13,705 nt of DNA from assembly GCA_041477005.1 (NCBI GenBank), contig JBGOUJ010000144.1, positions 1-13,705 on the forward strand, read 5' to 3'. Shown one piece after another: positions 4,876 to 11,470 of this stretch; the stretch's first letter is position 1, and the number at the start of each line of letters is the position of its first letter. Under the pieces are notes generated by a model. It was not told the origin of the DNA. It saw only the letters and a list, made by a program, of their open reading frames with translations, and searched no databases. Origin of the DNA: JBGOUJ01 sp041477005 (lineage in GTDB: Bacteria > Acidobacteriota > Terriglobia > Bryobacterales > JACQDG01). The translations under genes and the position numbers were made by a program.

Positions 4876-6621
4876 CTACTGGGAGCTAGTGCTCGGCCGT
4901 TCGAAATGGAGATTCACCGGCCCGGTCTCGCTCTCCGCAATACGGCGCACGTCCAGCCGAGTGTTTCGTCCGTCTGGAAAAGCGTTAGCGTGTTTCTGAA
5001 ACGGACTGTTTAGTTCCGCGACGGATCGCGTCAGCGAAGCCAGGCCGGTGGAGTGGCTCTGCAGCAGCGATTCGCTCGAAGCGCCGGCGGCCAGCTCGCG
5101 CCACCAGGAGCTGTTCTTGGCGAACTGCAGCGCCGTCAATCCGATTTTGCCGTTGCCGTTCGAGTGTTCCTGCCGGCGGAGCGTGGCCAGTTGCACGTTG
5201 CTATAGCGCGGCTCGCGGTAGTCGGCGACCAGGCCGCGGCCGAAAGCGTCCTGGATTTCCCGAATGCCGGCTTCGAGCGTGGTCGGGCATTCGAGTCCCA
5301 GCGCTCCCCGGATCTTGTCGAACTTCACCCGGTAGTTCCGGGAGTCGGCGTGGTCAGCGTATTCCACCTCGACGCCCGGCCGAAGCCGCGCCACTGTTTC
5401 GGCCAGTTCCCGCAGCGTGACGTTCCTGGCGTCCGATCCCACGTTGAAGATCTCGCCGCTCACGACCGCCAGCGGCGCCTCCAGGGCGAGCCGGAAGGCG
5501 CGGGCGATGTCCGACACGTGGATGAAAGGCCTCCACTGCTCGCCGTTGTAGATCACGATCTTCTTCTCCACCGCCGCTTGGGCCGCCAGCAGGTTCACCA
5601 CTAAATCGAAGCGCGGCCGGGGGGACCAGCCGAACGCGGTGGCCAGACGGAGAATGACCGGATGGAAATTCCGGTCGCGCGAGTCGAGCAGCACACGCTC
5701 GGAGTCGATCTTGGTGGCGGCGTAGAGGGAGACCGGATTCAGGCGCGAGCGCTCGTCGACGGGGTGGTCGGTGGCGCCGTAGACGCTGCACGTCGAAGCG
5801 AACAGGATCCGCGATACGCCCGAGGCGCGGCAGACATCGGCCAGCAGGCGCGTGGCGGCCAGGTTGGTTTCGAGCGTCTCGTCTTCGTTGACTGCGCAGG
5901 CGGGGTCGCCGACGATGGCCCCGAGGTGAATCACCGCGTCCATCCCTTTCACCGCCCGGACCACCGGCGCGACGTGGCGAAAATCGCCCTGCACCAGTTG
6001 GAATCCGCGATGACCATCCAGGTCCCGCAGGGACTCGCCGCCACAATCGAGCGAGTCGAGCACCCGGACCCGGTAGCCGGCCGCCAGCAAATGGCGGACC
6101 AGGACGCTGCCGATATAGCCGGCCCCACCAACTACAAGTACCTTTTGGACCGGCCGCTCCGGCGCCGGCTGGGCCGGTTCGAGCGTAAAGCGGCGCTCGA
6201 AATAGGCTTTGGTCAGTCGCAGGCCCATGGCCAGGCCGAGCGTGAGCGCGTAGGCGATCAGGAAAGCGCCCCGCGGCAGAAAGGCGTCTCGGCGGCCGGA
6301 CAGGTAGACCAGCAGCAGGAAGATGCCGTAAGCGAGGGAGATGGCCTGAAACAGAGCCACCGCTTTGAAGCGGCGCGTGTAAAAGCGGGTGCGGGTATAC
6401 ACGCCGAACAGCGAGAAAGTCCCCACCAGCGTAGCGGCAAGCAGCAGTCCCTGGCCGGCCCAGCAGGAGAGAAAGATTCTTAGCAGTTGCTGCGGGGGCA
6501 GGGCATGGGTCTCGACCAAGGCGAAGCAAAGCCGGACCGCGAATCCCAGGGCGAGCGACAAGAAGGCGATGAGGGCGTCGGCCAGCACTCGCCAGGCCAG
6601 CGGCGCGAAGCGATGTTTCAC
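4876..6621 (-). CDS. Membrane-anchored NAD-dependent sugar-nucleotide epimerase/dehydratase
   Basis: A 581-residue protein. Residues about 12-31, 49-68, 87-107 and 118-136 are hydrophobic and look like the four-helix membrane region that precedes the catalytic domain in CapD/WbpM/PglF-type enzymes. Next comes an extended SDR domain of UDP-glucose-4-epimerase type: nucleotide-binding GGAGYIG (165-171), LGAIVGDPAC, STCSVYG (276-282) and the Y300-x3-K304 pair, then WRPFIHVSDIARAF and GEIFNVGS. About 100 residues after DYREPRYSNV are polar, low in recognisable motifs and unusual. GTG 6621 is my start: GGGAG lies 6 bases upstream and the GTG overlaps the stop of the small ORF before it (GTGA). A longer frame from GTG 6747 would add 42 Arg/Pro-rich residues and is less likely. 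Substrate unknown; context suggests exopolysaccharide or O-antigen synthesis. Confidence 0.82.
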   Translation of the reverse strand: MKHRFAPLAWRVLADALIAFLSLALGFAVRLCFALVETHALPPQQLLRIFLSCWAGQGLLLAATLVGTFSLFGVYTRTRFYTRRFKAVALFQAISLAYGIFLLLVYLSGRRDAFLPRGAFLIAYALTLGLAMGLRLTKAYFERRFTLEPAQPAPERPVQKVLVVGGAGYIGSVLVRHLLAAGYRVRVLDSLDCGGESLRDLDGHRGFQLVQGDFRHVAPVVRAVKGMDAVIHLGAIVGDPACAVNEDETLETNLAATRLLADVCRASGVSRILFASTCSVYGATDHPVDERSRLNPVSLYAATKIDSERVLLDSRDRNFHPVILRLATAFGWSPRPRFDLVVNLLAAQAAVEKKIVIYNGEQWRPFIHVSDIARAFRLALEAPLAVVSGEIFNVGSDARNVTLRELAETVARLRPGVEVEYADHADSRNYRVKFDKIRGALGLECPTTLEAGIREIQDAFGRGLVADYREPRYSNVQLATLRRQEHSNGNGKIGLTALQFAKNSSWWRELAAGASSESLLQSHSTGLASLTRSVAELNSPFQKHANAFPDGRNTRLDVRRIAESETGPVNLHFERPSTSSQ

Positions 6622-6725
6622 GCCCGGCTCCCGGCGGATCGAGGACACAGAATGACGCCGAGGGTGCGGGCGGCGATCCACAGGTCGCGGCCCAGCGAGT
6701 GGTGGTCGATGTATTCGAGGTCCAT
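6618..6725 (-). CDS. 35-codon ORF resembling the C-terminus of a polyprenyl-phosphate sugar transferase
   Basis: The protein reads MDLEYIDHHSLGRDLWIAAR followed by TLGVILCPRSAGSRA. The pattern DLEYIxxxSLxxDLxIxxRTxxVIL is what ends bacterial initiating sugar transferases (PF02397, WcaJ/UndPP-sugar type: LDYIDRWSLWLDLKILLRTVPVVL). Only the tail is present; the catalytic part and membrane helices are gone. Yet it has a good ribosome binding site (GGAAGGAGAG ending 7 bases before ATG 6725), begins 22 bases after the flippase stop, and its TGA overlaps the GTG start of the epimerase. It may be a deletion remnant kept because it couples translation, or an expressed microprotein. The family match is from memory and short. 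Confidence 0.55.
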   Translation of the reverse strand: MDLEYIDHHSLGRDLWIAARTLGVILCPRSAGSRA

Positions 6726-6747
6726 ACGGATTCTCTCCTTCCAGCAC

Positions 6748-8562
6748 TCACGGCTGGAGCGGCTGTGCCGCCACGGCCTTTCGGGTCCTTTGGGTTACCG
6801 CCGCCACCGCTCGCCAGGCGATGGGGTCCCGCAGAGCGAGCAGCGTGGTGGCCTCGGCGGCCGCGGCGGCAACCAGCAACGCCGGAAGCACGAGCAGCGA
6901 CGGAGCGTCGAGAGCTTGCCGCTCCACCCAGGCGCACGAGGCGCCGGCGGCGAGCGCCGCCGGCAGCAGCCGCCCCGCAGAGGCATCGAACCCCCAGGCC
7001 CCGAGCTGGGCGCGTAACGCGAAGCTCCGCAGCGCGCCTGCCCCGAGCAGGGCTGCGCCGGTTGCCGCCGCCGCCCCAGCCACCCCGTAGCGCCTGGTCA
7101 GAGCCGCGTGCAAAGTCGCGCCGGCGAAGATCATCCCCAGCTCGATCGCCGCCGCTCTCCGGTGCCATCCCCCGGCGGCCAGCACCACGCTCGGCATGGC
7201 ACCGAACAGCGAGTAGAGCAGGAAGGCCGCTGCCAGCACCCGCAGCGCCAGGACCGCCTCGGCCGTGGCAAACGGCTCGCCGAAGATCCGCAGAATCTGT
7301 TTGGCCCCGAAGCAAAACACCAGCGCCGGCGCCAGGTTCCCGTAAGCACACCACAGGCTCAGCTCCCGGTAGAGCCGGACCAGCTCCGCCCGCGCGGTCT
7401 GCTCCGTCCTGGCGGTTTCCTCCGTGTGTACGTTTCGCTCGGTCCGCAGGGCCCGGTCGATCCGCGTGGTTAGCTCCGGCCGTGCGGTTCGCTCCCTCCT
7501 GGTGGTTTCGTCCGTCCGCACATTTCGCTCCGTCGGCACGGCCCGCTCGATCCGCGTGACCAGCTCCGCCCGCGCGGTTCGCTCCATCCACGGGGACCCC
7601 TCGGCCCGCGCGGTTGCTTCCTCTCGCGCGGTTCGCCCGGTCCCCACACTTCTCTCCGTCGGCGCGGTTCCCCCGGCCGCCTTCAAAGCGGCCACGGCGG
7701 GAAAGAAGTAGCTGGTGACGCCGCCGATCAAAAGCGTCAGCGTGTAGGAGAGCTGGAAGGGGATGGCGAAGATTCCCACCGCCGCCGCTCCCCAATACTT
7801 GGCGAGGAAGACGTTGTGCAGATAAAGCCAAATGCTGTTGGCCACAGTAGCGGCGAAGAGAACCGCGCCCACCTGCGCCACCCCGTCCGGCCGCGCGCCC
7901 GGCTCGATCCACCGCTGGGCCTCGGCCGCCCGCGCCGCCAGCGCCGCCGCCACAACCGCCGCCGCCACACACGCCGCACTTTGCGCTGCGGCCACGCCCA
8001 CCACGCCGCTCGCGGCCGTGAACGCCGCCGCCACCAGCAGGAGCGAGGCGAGCGGCAGCACCAGACCCCCCGCGACCACCGCGCTTCCCACCTCGCCCAG
8101 CCCGAGGCAGATGCCGCTCGACACGTTCAAAACGATCGTCGAGGGAATCGAGAGTGCCAGCGCCACCGCGAGCGCCTGGAACCTGGCGTCGCTTCCCGAG
8201 CTGTTTCCCGTATGGCTTGCTAATGTCAGGGCCCGCGCCGCCGGCGCCGCCGCGACCAGCGCCACCGCCCCGGCCAAGCCGCTGATCGTCGCCACTCGCA
8301 GCGCCCAGCCCGCTGCGGCGGCCACCTTCGGCGGGTCGCCCGAGTGCTCGGCCAGGTACTTGCTGATGCTGTTCGCCAGTCCCAGACCGAACAGCGAACA
8401 GGCCCAGACCGCCAAGGTGGCCGCCGTGGCCAGCAGCCCTAGATCGGCCGGCCCCAACAGTCGCGCCGTGAGCCAGCTCCGGCCGGAGTTCGCCGCCAGG
8501 TTGACGGCGCTCGCGCCGACCGACAGGCAAGTGGCCACTCCCAGGCGCCGCCGCAAGCTCAT
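6748..8562 (-). CDS. Wzx/MATE-like polysaccharide flippase with repeat-filled loop
   Basis: A 604-residue, Ala/Leu-rich integral membrane protein. The N-terminus has the usual features of lipid-linked oligosaccharide flippases: about 14-34, WLTARLLGPADLGLL (30-44), LFGLGLANSISKYL (57-70). The middle has WLYLHNVFLAKYWGAAAVGIFA (about 245-266) and SYFFPAVAALKA; the second half restarts with LYRELSLWCAYGN. About 12-14 helices are expected, moving undecaprenyl-linked glycans across the inner membrane. Between FFPAVAALKAAG and LYRELSL, where relatives have a cytoplasmic loop of roughly ten residues, lies a 96-residue hexapeptide array (303-398), which makes the protein longer than the usual 450-500. 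The start is ATG 8562 with GGTGG 7 bases upstream. It is followed by the sugar-transferase-tail ORF and the epimerase on the same strand. Confidence 0.8.
   Translation of the reverse strand: MSLRRRLGVATCLSVGASAVNLAANSGRSWLTARLLGPADLGLLATAATLAVWACSLFGLGLANSISKYLAEHSGDPPKVAAAAGWALRVATISGLAGAVALVAAAPAARALTLASHTGNSSGSDARFQALAVALALSIPSTIVLNVSSGICLGLGEVGSAVVAGGLVLPLASLLLVAAAFTAASGVVGVAAAQSAACVAAAVVAAALAARAAEAQRWIEPGARPDGVAQVGAVLFAATVANSIWLYLHNVFLAKYWGAAAVGIFAIPFQLSYTLTLLIGGVTSYFFPAVAALKAAGGTAPTERSVGTGRTAREEATARAEGSPWMERTARAELVTRIERAVPTERNVRTDETTRRERTARPELTTRIDRALRTERNVHTEETARTEQTARAELVRLYRELSLWCAYGNLAPALVFCFGAKQILRIFGEPFATAEAVLALRVLAAAFLLYSLFGAMPSVVLAAGGWHRRAAAIELGMIFAGATLHAALTRRYGVAGAAAATGAALLGAGALRSFALRAQLGAWGFDASAGRLLPAALAAGASCAWVERQALDAPSLLVLPALLVAAAAAEATTLLALRDPIAWRAVAAVTQRTRKAVAAQPLQP
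7369..7656 (-). repeat. In-frame 18-bp tandem repeats (16 hexapeptides) with 90-bp super-repeat
   Basis: Codons 303-398 of the flippase divide without gap into 16 six-residue units, for example ERTARA, ELVTRI, ERNVRT, ERTARP and ELTTRI. Most have an acidic residue at position 1 and many have Arg at position 5. Five units make a 30-residue (90-bp) super-repeat: 7495-7584 and 7405-7494 are two copies of one order, followed by a partial third copy. The E(i)-R(i+4) spacing favours a salt-bridged single alpha helix. Codon use varies between copies, so the array is old enough to have drifted rather than a recent slippage product. Confidence 0.85.
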
Positions 8563-8706
8563 CGGGCGTCCACCAGGCCCGATGGCCCCGGTCGTCGCTC
8601 GGATGAGGGCCCCTGTCGCAGGCCGCCGCGCTGTCGAAGCCCCCGCCGCTCCGCTCTCTGCCAGATCCCCCGCAGCCGGCGCAGCGGGTGAATGCCGACC
8701 CGGTCG

Positions 8707-9121
8707 CTAGGGCACAATGAGGTCCCCCCGGCCGGCAAGAGCGTGGTCGTAGCGCGAGGCCGGGTGCCGGCGCCGGGCAACGAAGCCGTCCAACCGCGCG
8801 AGTTGACTCAGCCCGAGAGCGGCCCGTAAGTCGGTCACATTGTATTTGTAGCCAGCCTCTTCCACGTCGTACTGCCAGCCGCCTCCGGCCGAGTACCGCC
8901 GCCAGCCGTCGTGGCTGAGTCCGTGGTGGGCGAGCCTCCGGGCGCGCTCGGCCAGCCCCCGTTCGTTGGTCACCAGCATGCCACCCTCGGCAGTGGTCAT
9001 GTTTTTCGTCGGATAGAAGCCGCAGCAGCCCACGCGGCCCAGACTGCCCACGAGTTGGCCGCTGTGGCCGGCGCCCGGCGGCGTGGGCGGCATCCGCGAC
9101 CAGCGCCAAGCGATGCTCCAA
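8707..9121 (-). pseudogene. DegT/DnrJ/EryC1/StrS-type aminotransferase, broken
   Basis: The minus strand holds the central part of a PLP-dependent sugar aminotransferase: HRLALVADAAHAA, then GQLVGSLGRVGCCGFYPTKN (Lys of TKN, at 9006-9004, is the expected PLP lysine), EGGMLVTNERGLAERARRL, and DVEEAGYKYNVTDLRAALGL. The first piece and the rest are in different frames; removing one base from the CCC at 9074-9076 (plus strand) joins them perfectly. Upstream of about 9120 homology ends, and a TAG at 8709 cuts off roughly the last third. Only about 135 of the usual 370-400 residues remain. From 8706 to the flippase start I see nothing recognisable. The intact enzyme would have made an amino sugar for the same polysaccharide. 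Confidence 0.75.
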
Positions 9122-9368
9122 GGCGCCGCGACTGCCGTCGACAGGGACTTTGCAGGGAAGGGCGCACCTCCGGCCCGTGCGCTACAGGCTTTCCTGTGCG
9201 GTCCGGCCTACCAATCGGTAAGCAAATCGGCGAAAACGACAGGGAACTTAAGAGATGGGAAAGGGCTTGCGCGGGGCCGGGGATGGAGCACCACGCCCCA
9301 CCGGTTTTGTTTCACCCGGTGCGAGAGAGTGCCTGTCCCGAAATGGTCGCTGGCCCCGTTGGCGCGAC
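9122..9368. other. Intergenic junction region, no gene seen
   Basis: These 247 bases lie between the broken aminotransferase and the small membrane protein gene. I see a short hairpin ACAGG-CTTT-CCTGT (9184-9197) and another, CACCGG/CCGGTG (9299-9321), neither followed by a T-run. Open frames here have no family resemblance. The region probably marks a deletion or rearrangement that removed the front of the aminotransferase gene. Confidence 0.45.
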
Positions 9369-9464
9369 CTATTCGTCCCGCTTCCCCCGCCGGCGCATGA
9401 TGATGACCGCCAGCAAAAGTACCGCCACTGTCCCGCAAACGATCCGAATCGTTGACGAATCCAT
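9369..9464 (-). CDS. 31-residue single-helix membrane protein
   Basis: ATG 9464 is preceded by GGAGG at a 4-base spacing and opens a 31-codon frame ending at TAG 9371-9369. The product is MDSSTIRIVCGTVAVLLLAV followed by IIMRRRGKRDE: a short polar start, about 17 hydrophobic residues (8-23) and a strongly basic tail. This predicts one transmembrane helix with the C-terminus in the cytoplasm by the positive-inside rule. I recall similar very short proteins (start MD-S-T-R-I, basic tail after one helix) in Acidobacteria, but not a function. It lies 149 bases downstream of nadD on the same strand, with a tandem repeat in the gap. Its length puts it below common gene-calling limits. Confidence 0.65.
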   Translation of the reverse strand: MDSSTIRIVCGTVAVLLLAVIIMRRRGKRDE

Positions 9465-9497
9465 GCTGCCTCCGTTTTGTAAGTCTACACTACTTCT

Positions 9498-9523
9498 CGA
9501 CAGAAAGCATCGTCAGAAAGCAT
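9498..9523. repeat. Tandem 13-bp direct repeat upstream of the small membrane protein gene
   Basis: CGACAGAAAGCAT (9498-9510) is followed directly by CGTCAGAAAGCAT (9511-9523), one mismatch apart. The pair begins 34 bases upstream of the ATG at 9464, where a promoter would be expected, so it may be a paired regulator site. No clear -35/-10 pair was found. Confidence 0.5.
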
Positions 9524-9613
9524 TAGTAGCTGTCCTGTCATGCTGTTAGTCAGCCACCAGCCACCAGTCTGACGCAGGGCCCCCCAGCGCCTGGCCTGCG
9601 GCGGGAATGCGGA

Positions 9614-10252
9614 TCACGCTCCGGCGCCCCGCCGGCGCTTGGGGGTTCGGCTCCGGGCTTGCCTCGGGCGATAGAGTTGACACCTCGTGATATAGCGGGC
9701 GACGGCCAGAGGCAGCATGCCCCGCGTACTCTGACCGGCTTGCAGCCGCCGGCGGACCTCCGAGGAAGAGATCGGGCTGTTGACCGAGCGCAAGCAATGG
9801 ACCCGCGCTCCCGGCGGCACCATGGCCTCGTCCACCGGAAACCCGGGGCGGCTCACCACGATGAACTCGACTTCCCGGAGGAGCTGCCGCCAGTGATACC
9901 AGGTGGTGATCTCGGCGAAGGCGTCGGCGCCGATCAGGAAGAAGAGCCGGTCGTGGGGGGTCAGGTGATCGGCCACCCGGCGGATGGTCTGGATGGTGTA
10001 GTTGCGGCCGCGGTCCTGGCCCGGCGCCTCCAGCCGCGAGGGCTGAAAGGCCGGGTGCTCCGTGCAGGCCAAGCGCACCATCTCGAAACGGTGCTCGTAG
10101 TCGGCGGCGCAGCGGCCCGGTTTGTGCGGCGGCTGGCTGGCCGGGATGAACAAAATGCGGTCCAGGAAGAACTCGCGCCGGGCGGCTCGGGCCACTTCCA
10201 GGTGAGCATTATGAATAGGATCGAACGTGCCGCCGAAGATCGCCAGGTTCAC
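9614..10252 (-). CDS. nadD: Nicotinate-nucleotide adenylyltransferase
   Basis: A 212-residue nucleotidyltransferase that joins nicotinate mononucleotide and ATP into deamido-NAD in cytoplasmic NAD synthesis. GGTFDPIHNAH (7-17) is the ATP-binding signature with H14 and H17. FIPASQPPHKP (35-45) is the NadD-specific substrate loop. FFLIGADAFAEITTWYHW (104-121) and ISSSEVRRRL (161-170) complete the family pattern. The last 20 or so residues are an Arg-rich tail. The start is GTG 10252, overlapping the obg stop in GTGA; there is no ribosome binding site, so it is probably translated by coupling to obg. Many genomes place rsfS after nadD; it is not here. Confidence 0.95.
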   Translation of the reverse strand: MNLAIFGGTFDPIHNAHLEVARAARREFFLDRILFIPASQPPHKPGRCAADYEHRFEMVRLACTEHPAFQPSRLEAPGQDRGRNYTIQTIRRVADHLTPHDRLFFLIGADAFAEITTWYHWRQLLREVEFIVVSRPGFPVDEAMVPPGARVHCLRSVNSPISSSEVRRRLQAGQSTRGMLPLAVARYITRCQLYRPRQARSRTPKRRRGAGA

Positions 10253-11271
10253 GCCGTTGCCGTCTGTTGTAAGCGCGCCTCCCGCACCCGTTCAGCCATG
10301 TGAAATTTCAGGAGATCGAGGCCCGCCCCGGTGACCGCCGAAATTCGAAAAAAGGGCAGATCGCGTTCTCGACAGAAAACTTCCAGCTTCTCGATGCGCT
10401 CGGGATTCTGCGCCGCGTCAATCTTGGATGCTACAACGAGAAGGGCCTTCTCGGCAAGTTTTGGGTCAAAACTGGCCAGCTCGCCCTGAATGACGTGGAA
10501 ATCCTGGACCGGGTCCCGGTCGCTGGCCGGGCTTACGTCGATCAGGTGGACCAGCAGCCGGGTCCGCTCGATGTGCCGGAGAAACCGGGTCCCCAGGCCC
10601 TGGCCCAGGTGCGCCCCCTCGATCAGGCCGGGAATGTCGGCGACCACGAAACTGTCGTATTCACCGATCGAAACCACGCCCAGGTTGGGCTCCAGGGTGG
10701 TAAACGGGTAGTCGGCGATCTTGGGCCGGGCGGCCGAAATGCGGGAGATCAGCGTGGACTTGCCGACGTTGGGGAAGCCTACCAGGCCGACGTCGGCCAG
10801 CAGCTTCAGCTCCAGCCGCAGCCGCCGCTCCTCACCCGGAAAGCCCGGCTCGCACTCGCGCGGGGCCTGGTGGGTCGAGGTGGTGAAGCGGGCGTTGCCC
10901 CGGCCGCCGCGGCCGCCTCGCGCGATGACCACCCGCTCGTCGGGCTGGGCAAAGTCGTGCAGCAGCTCGCCGGTGTCAGCGTCATAGATCAGCGTTCCGA
11001 CCGGCACATTCAGCACCCGGTCTTCGCCATCGTGGCCGGTGCGGTTGCTGCCCTCGCCATGGCGGCCCCGCTCGGCCTTGTGCTCCGGATTAAAACGGAA
11101 ATGGACCAGCGTGTTGTGGCGCTCGCTGGCCTGCAGAACGATGTCGCCGCCCTTGCCGCCGTCACCGCCGCTGGGACCGCCCCGCGGGACGTACTTCTCG
11201 CGCCGGAAAGCCAGACATCCATCGCCGCCGTTGCCGGCCTTGACGTAGATCTTTACTTCGTCGATGAACAT
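10249..11271 (-). CDS. obg: Obg/CgtA GTPase (ribosome assembly)
   Basis: A 340-residue Obg GTPase, associated with the 50S subunit and involved in ribosome maturation and stress control. Residues 1-158 are the Gly-rich Obg fold (GGPSGGDGGKGGDIV; ARGGRGGRGNARF). The G domain has G1 GFPNVGKST (165-173), G2 YPFTTL (188-193), G3 DIPG (212-215), G4 SKID (282-285, Ser instead of the usual Asn of NKxD) and G5 SAV (311-313). There is no long C-terminal extension. The start MFIDEVKIYVKAG is canonical, but the ATG has no Shine-Dalgarno sequence and abuts a hairpin. It is read from its own promoter through a structured leader, 200 bases after rpmA, and overlaps nadD by four bases. Confidence 0.96.
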   Translation of the reverse strand: MFIDEVKIYVKAGNGGDGCLAFRREKYVPRGGPSGGDGGKGGDIVLQASERHNTLVHFRFNPEHKAERGRHGEGSNRTGHDGEDRVLNVPVGTLIYDADTGELLHDFAQPDERVVIARGGRGGRGNARFTTSTHQAPRECEPGFPGEERRLRLELKLLADVGLVGFPNVGKSTLISRISAARPKIADYPFTTLEPNLGVVSIGEYDSFVVADIPGLIEGAHLGQGLGTRFLRHIERTRLLVHLIDVSPASDRDPVQDFHVIQGELASFDPKLAEKALLVVASKIDAAQNPERIEKLEVFCRERDLPFFRISAVTGAGLDLLKFHMAERVREARLQQTATA

Positions 11272-11306
11272 CGTGACTGGCGCGGCCGCCCAGGGAAACA
11301 GTCACG
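11272..11306 (-). promoter_or_regulatory. Hairpin directly before the obg start codon
   Basis: In the transcript CGUGACUG (11306-11299) and CAGUCACG (11279-11272) are perfectly complementary over 8 bp around a 19-base loop. The 3' arm ends at the base before AUG. There is no evident Shine-Dalgarno sequence in the loop or arms. The stem would hold the initiation region closed when formed, so it is a plausible translational switch downstream of the larger leader structure. Confidence 0.55.
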
Positions 11307-11319
11307 CCAAAAATAGAAG

Positions 11320-11405
11320 AGGCGGAAGAACTGCCGGACTAATTGCCACCTATCAGGTGGGTCTCCGCTCCATTCGGGTGGAGTGCCGTCCGGCGTCTTC
11401 CGCCT
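11320..11405 (-). promoter_or_regulatory. Structured obg 5' leader: three-way junction, candidate cis-regulatory RNA
   Basis: The RNA closes with a long-range stem. AGGCGGAAGA (11405-11396) pairs with its exact complement (11329-11320), 10 bp. After a 1-by-3 internal loop, GCCGGAC (11394-11388) pairs with GUCCGGC (11339-11333), 7 bp. Inside are two hairpins: CUCCA/UGGAG with a 6-base loop (11383-11368) and CCACCU/AGGUGG with a GAU loop (11360-11346). It begins about 10 bases after the predicted transcription start. A CUUCUAUUUUU stretch follows, so an attenuator-like terminator is an alternative reading. I do not recognise it as a known riboswitch class; whether it binds a ligand, a protein or nothing is unknown. 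Confidence 0.6.
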
Positions 11406-11421
11406 AACTTTTCCCACTTCC

Positions 11422-11449
11422 ATTATGAGCCCGCGCGGAGCGAAGTCAA
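11422..11449 (-). promoter_or_regulatory. Sigma-70-type promoter for obg-nadD
   Basis: On the minus strand TTGACT (11449-11444) and CATAAT (11427-11422) are 16 bp apart, five of six matches each to the consensus boxes. Transcription would start near 11415, leaving a leader of about 145 bases before obg. It lies just after the rpmA stop at 11471, so obg-nadD can be expressed separately from rplU-rpmA. Confidence 0.6.
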
Positions 11450-11470
11450 GATGGCCGCGAAAATATATTG

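Noticed and set aside
7369..7656. CRISPR-like array
   Set aside because: The 18-bp periodic units are contiguous, in frame and have no spacers; they encode part of the flippase.
5354..9121. 1255-codon open frame on the minus strand
   Set aside because: It runs out of frame through the flippase and epimerase genes, is Gly/Arg/Ala low-complexity, and has no family motifs except where it crosses the aminotransferase remnant. It is a GC-rich shadow, although it carries the first piece (ADAAHAA) of that pseudogene.
9299..9321. CACCGG/CCGGTG hairpin as terminator of the small membrane protein gene
   Set aside because: Only a 6-bp stem with a long loop, and no T-run follows on the minus strand.
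9325..9350. GTGCCTGTCCCG-type sequence that might be part of a dispersed repeat
   Set aside because: It resembles repeats I have seen in environmental genomes, but only one copy is present here, so nothing can be claimed from this window.
10300..11316. 338-codon plus-strand frame opposite obg
   Set aside because: Mirror of a conserved GTPase gene; the product has no recognisable domain.
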